Part shown: piece by piece, positions 59,853-64,000 of the stretch
How the letters are laid out: the number at the start of each line of letters is the position of its first letter
How positions within the stretch are numbered: position 1 is the first letter of the stretch
NCBI GenBank assembly: GCA_016779205.1
Contig: JADHOC010000005.1
Location: forward strand, 124,001 to 188,000
Source of the DNA: Planctomycetota bacterium
GTDB taxonomy: Bacteria; Planctomycetota; UBA1135; GCA-002686595
Reading direction: 5' to 3'
Length of the DNA: 64,000 bases
Notes under the pieces: generated by a model
Told to the model about the DNA's origin: nothing
Seen by the model: the letters and a program-made list of their open reading frames with translations, nothing else
Database searches by the model: none
Position numbers and translations under genes: made by a program

Positions 59853-62567
59853 TCAGCGCCTCCGGACGACCCGAGCGTCGTCCATCATCAGGTCTGCCCG
59901 GCGCCCCGCCTCGCCGCCCACGAAGACGCCGAAGTTGATGGGCTGGCGCGAGGACGTGAGGCGGTCGCACTCCACGTTGGTGGCCACCGGCTCGCCGTCG
60001 ATGTAGATGGTGAAGGTGGCGTCGAGGTCGTCCCCGACCCGCTCGATCTCCACCCGGATGGGCTCGCCGATGGGCCACTCGGGCCCGACCAGCTGCTTGA
60101 AGGTCGCCTCCTCATCCGTGGGTGACTTCTGCACCCGGGCCTCGATCAGCCCGTCCCGGTTCCGGCACACCACCACCTCGGCGGTCACCTGGGCCTCGCC
60201 GCCCGGTCGGGCCCGCTCCGAGGAGATGAAGACCCCCGCGCGGGTACCCTTGGCCTTGGGCCCCACGGTCAGCACGCAGGAGAAGGCCAGGAAGCGATCG
60301 GGCGGCAGGGACCGGAAGGCGCGGGTGCGCCCGCCCCGGTCATTCTGGCCCTCGATGGCGATGCCCTCGTCCCGGATGTCCACCAGGGGGCCGAAGCCCT
60401 GGTCCAGGACCCAGCCGTTCCCGACCCGCCCGGGGGCGCGGTCGAAGCGGTCGAGCCAGACCTCCTTGGACTCGTGATCGACGATGCGCGCGCCCTGGGC
60501 GGTGGCGTAGACCGTGACCGCGTCCTCGTCGCCTGCGGCCCGCCGGTCGTCGACGATCTCGCTGAACAGGGTGATGGCCTCGGCGGAGTCCCCCGAGGCG
60601 TAGTTCCACCAGGCGACCCCTGCGCGGGCCGAGGCCAGCGCGGGCGAGAGCCGGCGCGCCTCGCCGAAGCAGATCTCGGCGCGGGCGAGGTCCTCCGCCT
60701 GCAGCGCGTTCCAGCCGCGCCGTGACCAGAGCGAGGCGCTCCCCTTCTCCACCGCGAGCGCGCGCTCGTAGTAACGCTCCGCGCCGGCGTGGTCGCCGGA
60801 CGCCTGGAGCAGGGACCCCATGCACTCGAGGGCCGGCACGAGGTCCAGCTCCACGTCGAGGGCCGCACGGTAGGCCGCGCGCGCCTCGAACTCGTCGCCG
60901 TCCTGCTCATAGAGGCGACCGCGCTGATAGAGGGTCCAGGGGTCCCCCGGCGCGGCGCGCAGCGCCTCATCGGCGAAGGTCACTGCCTCCTCGCGGTTGC
61001 CGGAGACCTCGGCCAGCCGGCTCATGGCGCGCAGGGCCTCGAAGCGACGGAAGGGGTCCGCGTCCAGGGCGAGCCCCAGGGTCTGGGCGGCCACCTCGAA
61101 CTCTCCGGCGTCCATGGCGTAGAGCCCTGCGGCCAGGAGCACGTCGAAGCCGCCCTCCACGGGGGCCCCGTCGCCGCCGCCGAACCCCGCCCCCATGAGC
61201 GAGGACGCGTCGTCGGTGAAGCGCATGGCCGACAGGGTCCCGGCGGCCGCGACGGCCTGCAGGCCGACCTCGTTGGCCGCGTCGGCGCTCAGCGCCGTCC
61301 CGAAGGCCGCGACGGACTCGTCCATCTTGCCCGCGCCAAGGAGGGCCCCGGCGTAGGCGAGCCGGATCCGGACCCGCATGGCCCGCTCCTCCGGAGCCTT
61401 GGGCTCCCGGCGCACCGCCTCCTGGAGGTGCTCGAGCGCCTCGAGGGTGCGCCCCTCACGGACCAGGAAGCGCCCGTACCAGTAGCGCGCCTCCCAGTTG
61501 GTGCGCTCGATACGGAGGCCCTCGCGGAAGCTCGCCTCGGCGGCGTCCTTCATGCGCAGCTGACCGAGCAGGACGCCGAGGCGGGCGTGGATCGAGGCGT
61601 TGGTCTCGTGACCGCTCTCGAGCAGCGACCGGTAGGTGTCGTAGGCGTCCTCGAAGCGGAAGCCGAGCTGGTAGCAGGTGGCGAGGCCCATCCGGGGCCG
61701 CGCGTCGTCCTGGAGGTTGATCTGCTGGGCGCGCTGATAGAGCGTCTCTGCCACCTCCAGCGCTCGGGGCGTCTCGTTGCGCTTGAGCAGGCAGGAGTCA
61801 GCGAACTGGAGCGCGGACTCGAACTCCCCGGGCTGGAGCGGGTCGCCGAAGCGGGCGAGCCCTACCTCGACCTCGGTCAGCGCGTTGTCCACGAGGCCGA
61901 ACTCATCGACCCGCCCCGGCTCATAGGTGATCGGCGTCCGATAGAGGGGTGAGCCGGTCGCGGGGTTCACGGGCAGGAAGACCAGCTCGGGGTCGTCCAG
62001 GTCCGGGAGCTCGTAGCGGTTCTCGTTCAGGATCCGGCCGAACTCGAACTTGTTGGTGTAGATCCAGTCGTACTCCTTCTTGAGCCCGGCGATCTGCGCG
62101 GCGCGCGCCTCGGGGTCGTCAGAGAGCTCCGTGGTCAGCTCCCCGGAGGGCATCTCTTCGCCCTCCATCCCCGCCCCACCGCCGGCGACCGAGTCGAAGA
62201 GACCAGGCACCACGTTGGCGTTGGCGGGACGCTCCGGGCGACGGAGGAACTCGCCGTAGAGCGCCGGGATCGGCCCCCAGCCCGTGGGCGGCGCGAGGGC
62301 CGACATGGGCTCGAGGGGCGGGAGCACCACGCCCAGGGGCGGGAGCGACGACGTGGGCGACGGCGGCGAGAACAGGTCCCGATCCAGGGTCAATGAGCGC
62401 TCCCGGTCCGCCAGCGCCAGGTCGACGTCCGGGGCCTGGAGGCTCACGTACTCCTTGGGCTTGACCCTGGTGGAGCGCCTCCCGGACCCGGAGTCGGAGA
62501 GCATTGCGTTGAACTTCCAGCCCACGAAGGCGGCGAAGATCAGGAAGACGATGGGCTCTTTGCGCAT
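59853..62567 (-). CDS. TPR protein with GspC-like N-terminus and LamG-like C-terminus
   Basis: The 904-residue product has an N-terminal membrane helix (PIVFLIFAAFVGWKFNAML), then a periplasmic Pro-rich stretch with DRDLFSPPSPTSSLPPLG, resembling the start of GspC/PilP-type inner-membrane clamp proteins. Residues about 250-670 contain at least eight TPR repeats (e.g. ALEVAETLYQRAQQINLQDD, RFEDAYDTYRSLLESGHETN, YERALAVEKGSASLWSRRGW). Residues about 700-904 are a beta-sandwich (IEGQNDRGGRTRAFRSLPP, TFTIYIDGEPVATNVECDRL, GVFVGGEAGRRADLMMDDAR) of LamG or 3-keto-disaccharide-hydrolase type. It starts 45 bp after the PilO-like stop and ends 3 bp before gspG. A structural role in the secretion machine is inferred. 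Confidence 0.8.
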   Translation of the reverse strand: MRKEPIVFLIFAAFVGWKFNAMLSDSGSGRRSTRVKPKEYVSLQAPDVDLALADRERSLTLDRDLFSPPSPTSSLPPLGVVLPPLEPMSALAPPTGWGPIPALYGEFLRRPERPANANVVPGLFDSVAGGGAGMEGEEMPSGELTTELSDDPEARAAQIAGLKKEYDWIYTNKFEFGRILNENRYELPDLDDPELVFLPVNPATGSPLYRTPITYEPGRVDEFGLVDNALTEVEVGLARFGDPLQPGEFESALQFADSCLLKRNETPRALEVAETLYQRAQQINLQDDARPRMGLATCYQLGFRFEDAYDTYRSLLESGHETNASIHARLGVLLGQLRMKDAAEASFREGLRIERTNWEARYWYGRFLVREGRTLEALEHLQEAVRREPKAPEERAMRVRIRLAYAGALLGAGKMDESVAAFGTALSADAANEVGLQAVAAAGTLSAMRFTDDASSLMGAGFGGGDGAPVEGGFDVLLAAGLYAMDAGEFEVAAQTLGLALDADPFRRFEALRAMSRLAEVSGNREEAVTFADEALRAAPGDPWTLYQRGRLYEQDGDEFEARAAYRAALDVELDLVPALECMGSLLQASGDHAGAERYYERALAVEKGSASLWSRRGWNALQAEDLARAEICFGEARRLSPALASARAGVAWWNYASGDSAEAITLFSEIVDDRRAAGDEDAVTVYATAQGARIVDHESKEVWLDRFDRAPGRVGNGWVLDQGFGPLVDIRDEGIAIEGQNDRGGRTRAFRSLPPDRFLAFSCVLTVGPKAKGTRAGVFISSERARPGGEAQVTAEVVVCRNRDGLIEARVQKSPTDEEATFKQLVGPEWPIGEPIRVEIERVGDDLDATFTIYIDGEPVATNVECDRLTSSRQPINFGVFVGGEAGRRADLMMDDARVVRRR

Positions 62568-62612
62568 CTAGCTCGACGGTTGGGGGTAGCGAATGGTCGG
62601 TGGGAGAGGCGC

Positions 62613-63419
62613 TCAGGCGTCCTCGTCGTCGGAGTCCTCGACCTCGTTCACACGAACGACGACGAAGGTGACCTTGGCCTGAACCTCGTCCGACTTGGAC
62701 GTGGCGCGGCGCGCGTCGATCGAGTCGATCGGGAGCGCCTGCTGGCGCACCGAGGGGTCGCCGCCGGGATCCTCCGGCGTCTCGCAGGCGAGCAGCCAGC
62801 GGGCCACCGCGTACGGGCTCGCGACGATATCCACCGCGACCTTGGTCTTCTCGATGGACCCAAGGCCCCGCCGCGCGGTGAACGCGGGGTCGAGCTTGAT
62901 GTCCACGCTGCGGACCTGCTTCACCCCGGACTCGACGGCGAGCACGAGCACGCGCTCGAGGAGGTCGAGGGCGTGGAGGTTGCGCTCGATGGCGTCGACG
63001 TTGTTGGTCTCGAGTCGCTCGAGGTCGAGGCCCTCGGGCAAGCGGGCACGGCGGCGGCTGGCCAGGTCCTCGACCCGGTTGCGCACCTGGTCCACCGAGG
63101 ACATGTAGACGTTCCGCGCGGAGCCCGCGCGGCCCTCCAGGTCGAACTCGGGGCGCGGGGTGAAGGCCACCGCCGCGGTGAGCGTCTCGAAGCTCTTCAG
63201 CAGCGCGTCGTTCTCGCCCTGGGCGACCTCCCGGTCGTCGGCGGTGAACATCTCCGTGTTGAGCTTGCGGCGCGCCTGGGAGTTGCTTCGATTGATGTTG
63301 TCAATGTCCCCCGCGTACACGCCCTCGACCACGAAGTACCCGATGAGGAAGACGAGGAACCCCGACCCCACCGTGGTGATGAAGCGCTTGTTCTCCTGCC
63401 AGATGTCATTCAGATCCAT
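62613..63419 (-). CDS. PilO/GspM-like inner-membrane assembly protein
   Basis: The 268-residue protein has one N-terminal membrane helix (ITTVGSGFLVFLIGYFVVEG), a long coiled-coil region (residues about 35-130) and a C-terminal ferredoxin-like domain (VLVLAVESGVKQVRSVDIKL, KVAVDIVASPYAVARWLLAC), ending in an acidic tail (EVEDSDDEDA). Topology and order after a PilN-like gene, with a 14-bp overlap, identify a PilO/GspM-type component that links cytoplasm and periplasm. Sequence identity in this family is normally low, so the call is structural. Confidence 0.78.
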   Translation of the reverse strand: MDLNDIWQENKRFITTVGSGFLVFLIGYFVVEGVYAGDIDNINRSNSQARRKLNTEMFTADDREVAQGENDALLKSFETLTAAVAFTPRPEFDLEGRAGSARNVYMSSVDQVRNRVEDLASRRRARLPEGLDLERLETNNVDAIERNLHALDLLERVLVLAVESGVKQVRSVDIKLDPAFTARRGLGSIEKTKVAVDIVASPYAVARWLLACETPEDPGGDPSVRQQALPIDSIDARRATSKSDEVQAKVTFVVVRVNEVEDSDDEDA

Positions 63420-64000
63420 CGTCGTCCTCCCCGGTCTCCTCCAGCGCGCCCGCGAAGGACGTCATCTCGATCTTGAACTTGTTGCGGTCGATGGACGGGT
63501 TCAGCGCGGCGTACGGCATGGTCTCCTCGAGCTCGGCCAGTAGCTGCTGGAACTGCGCGGTCGGTGACTGCACGCCGTCCCTCGCCTGCCCCTGGATGGA
63601 GAGGATGGGGCGCTCGTTCCCGCGCTCGACCCGGAGCTCACTGTCGGTCCCGAAGGCGCTCTCCACCCGGGTGATCCAGAAGTCCCCGGGCAGGCTGTCA
63701 TCCAGGAAGGCCACCGCGCGAGCCAGCTGCTCGCCGGACCCCGCGATGCTCTGGAGCGCCGTGGTCTCGGCCACCAGGCGGGCGTTCTCCGCCACCAGGG
63801 CCTCGGTCTCGGAGTGAATGTCCCGCGCCCGCGCCACCACCGACGCCAGCCCGCGGTTCTCACCGGTCAACCGATCGAGCTTGGCGTTGAGGTAGGTCAC
63901 CCGGTAGCCCAGGAAGGCCACCGCCAGCACGGCCGCGGCGATGAGCCAGATCGTCCCGCCGAGGAACGCCCGCTTCTTCGCGAGGGCCTCGGGCACGATC
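63406..64000 (-). CDS. PilN/GspL-like protein, 5' end outside window
   Basis: The frame is open to the right edge of the window. A GTG at 63996 exists, but the codons around it read IVPEALAKKRAFLGG, matching the (L)LPExxxxRR pattern that precedes the membrane helix in PilN/GspL proteins, so the true start probably lies beyond 64000. Visible are the membrane helix (TIWLIAAAVLAVAFLGYRVT), a coiled coil (about 33-85) and the periplasmic PilN fold (LPGDFWITRVESAF, RPILSIQGQARDG). It overlaps the PilO-like gene by 14 bp. In GspL or a PilM-PilN fusion, an actin-like cytoplasmic part would lie upstream. Confidence 0.78.
   Translation of the reverse strand, partial: IVPEALAKKRAFLGGTIWLIAAAVLAVAFLGYRVTYLNAKLDRLTGENRGLASVVARARDIHSETEALVAENARLVAETTALQSIAGSGEQLARAVAFLDDSLPGDFWITRVESAFGTDSELRVERGNERPILSIQGQARDGVQSPTAQFQQLLAELEETMPYAALNPSIDRNKFKIEMTSFAGALEETGEDDDGSE

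Overview
The window is a GC-rich (roughly 70%) bacterial chromosome segment packed with genes and short intergenic gaps. I see no rRNA, tRNA, insertion sequence, prophage or CRISPR array. The Gram-negative envelope genes (Lnt, RND efflux pair, O-antigen-ligase-like protein, type II secretion pseudopilins), the bacterial microcompartment (BMC) operon and the many unusually enlarged secreted or membrane proteins suggest a deep-branching rod-shaped member of the Planctomycetota or a neighbouring phylum. This placement is inference from gene content, not from a marker phylogeny.

Region 1 (1-8.6 kb, minus strand). The left edge holds a truncated BNR/sortilin-type beta-propeller exoprotein. Next is an apparent single operon for a microcompartment, read leftwards from a recognisable sigma70-type promoter at 8600-8628. 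Its order is BMC-H, a CoA-acylating aldehyde dehydrogenase with a Cys-rich tail, a second BMC-H, a divergent double-BMC-like protein, two BMC-P pentamers, BMC-T, a 97-residue protein, an ACT-domain protein that shares the 97-mer's N-terminal module, a DUF711/UPF0210 protein and a small membrane protein. No canonical signature enzyme (diol dehydratase, ethanolamine lyase, choline-type glycyl radical lyase, fuculose-phosphate-type aldolase), PduL or acetate kinase lies inside the operon. The DUF711 and ACT pair is therefore the most conspicuous candidate for the unusual chemistry.

Region 2 (8.7-16.8 kb, plus). Two paralogous SWIM-zinc-finger SNF2 ATPases flank an amino-acid permease.

Region 3 (16.8-28.4 kb, minus). 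This is the rod-shape cluster mreB-mreC-mreD-PBP2-rodA with a very large PBP2 (1113 residues). Upstream of it are a small membrane protein, an anchored coiled-coil protein and apolipoprotein N-acyltransferase.

Region 4 (28.6-45.2 kb, mostly plus). An RND efflux adaptor is followed by two RND pumps, then ribH-nusB-ftsY, an O-antigen-ligase-like/TPR fusion, and an OmpR-type response regulator with its histidine kinase. One short two-TM protein is encoded on the opposite strand.

Region 5 (45.3-64 kb, minus). A PpiD/SurA-like anchored chaperone is followed by a long leftward series running from PilN/GspL-like and PilO/GspM-like proteins through a GspC-like/TPR fusion, pseudopilins G, H, K, J and I, a secreted TPR protein with DnaJ-like CxxCxG motifs and a parvulin lipoprotein to ScpB. 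The H- and K-type pseudopilins and the TPR fusion all carry LamG/concanavalin-like segments, and the K-type protein reaches 1747 residues. The export ATPase, platform and secretin genes are not in the window and may lie beyond the right edge.
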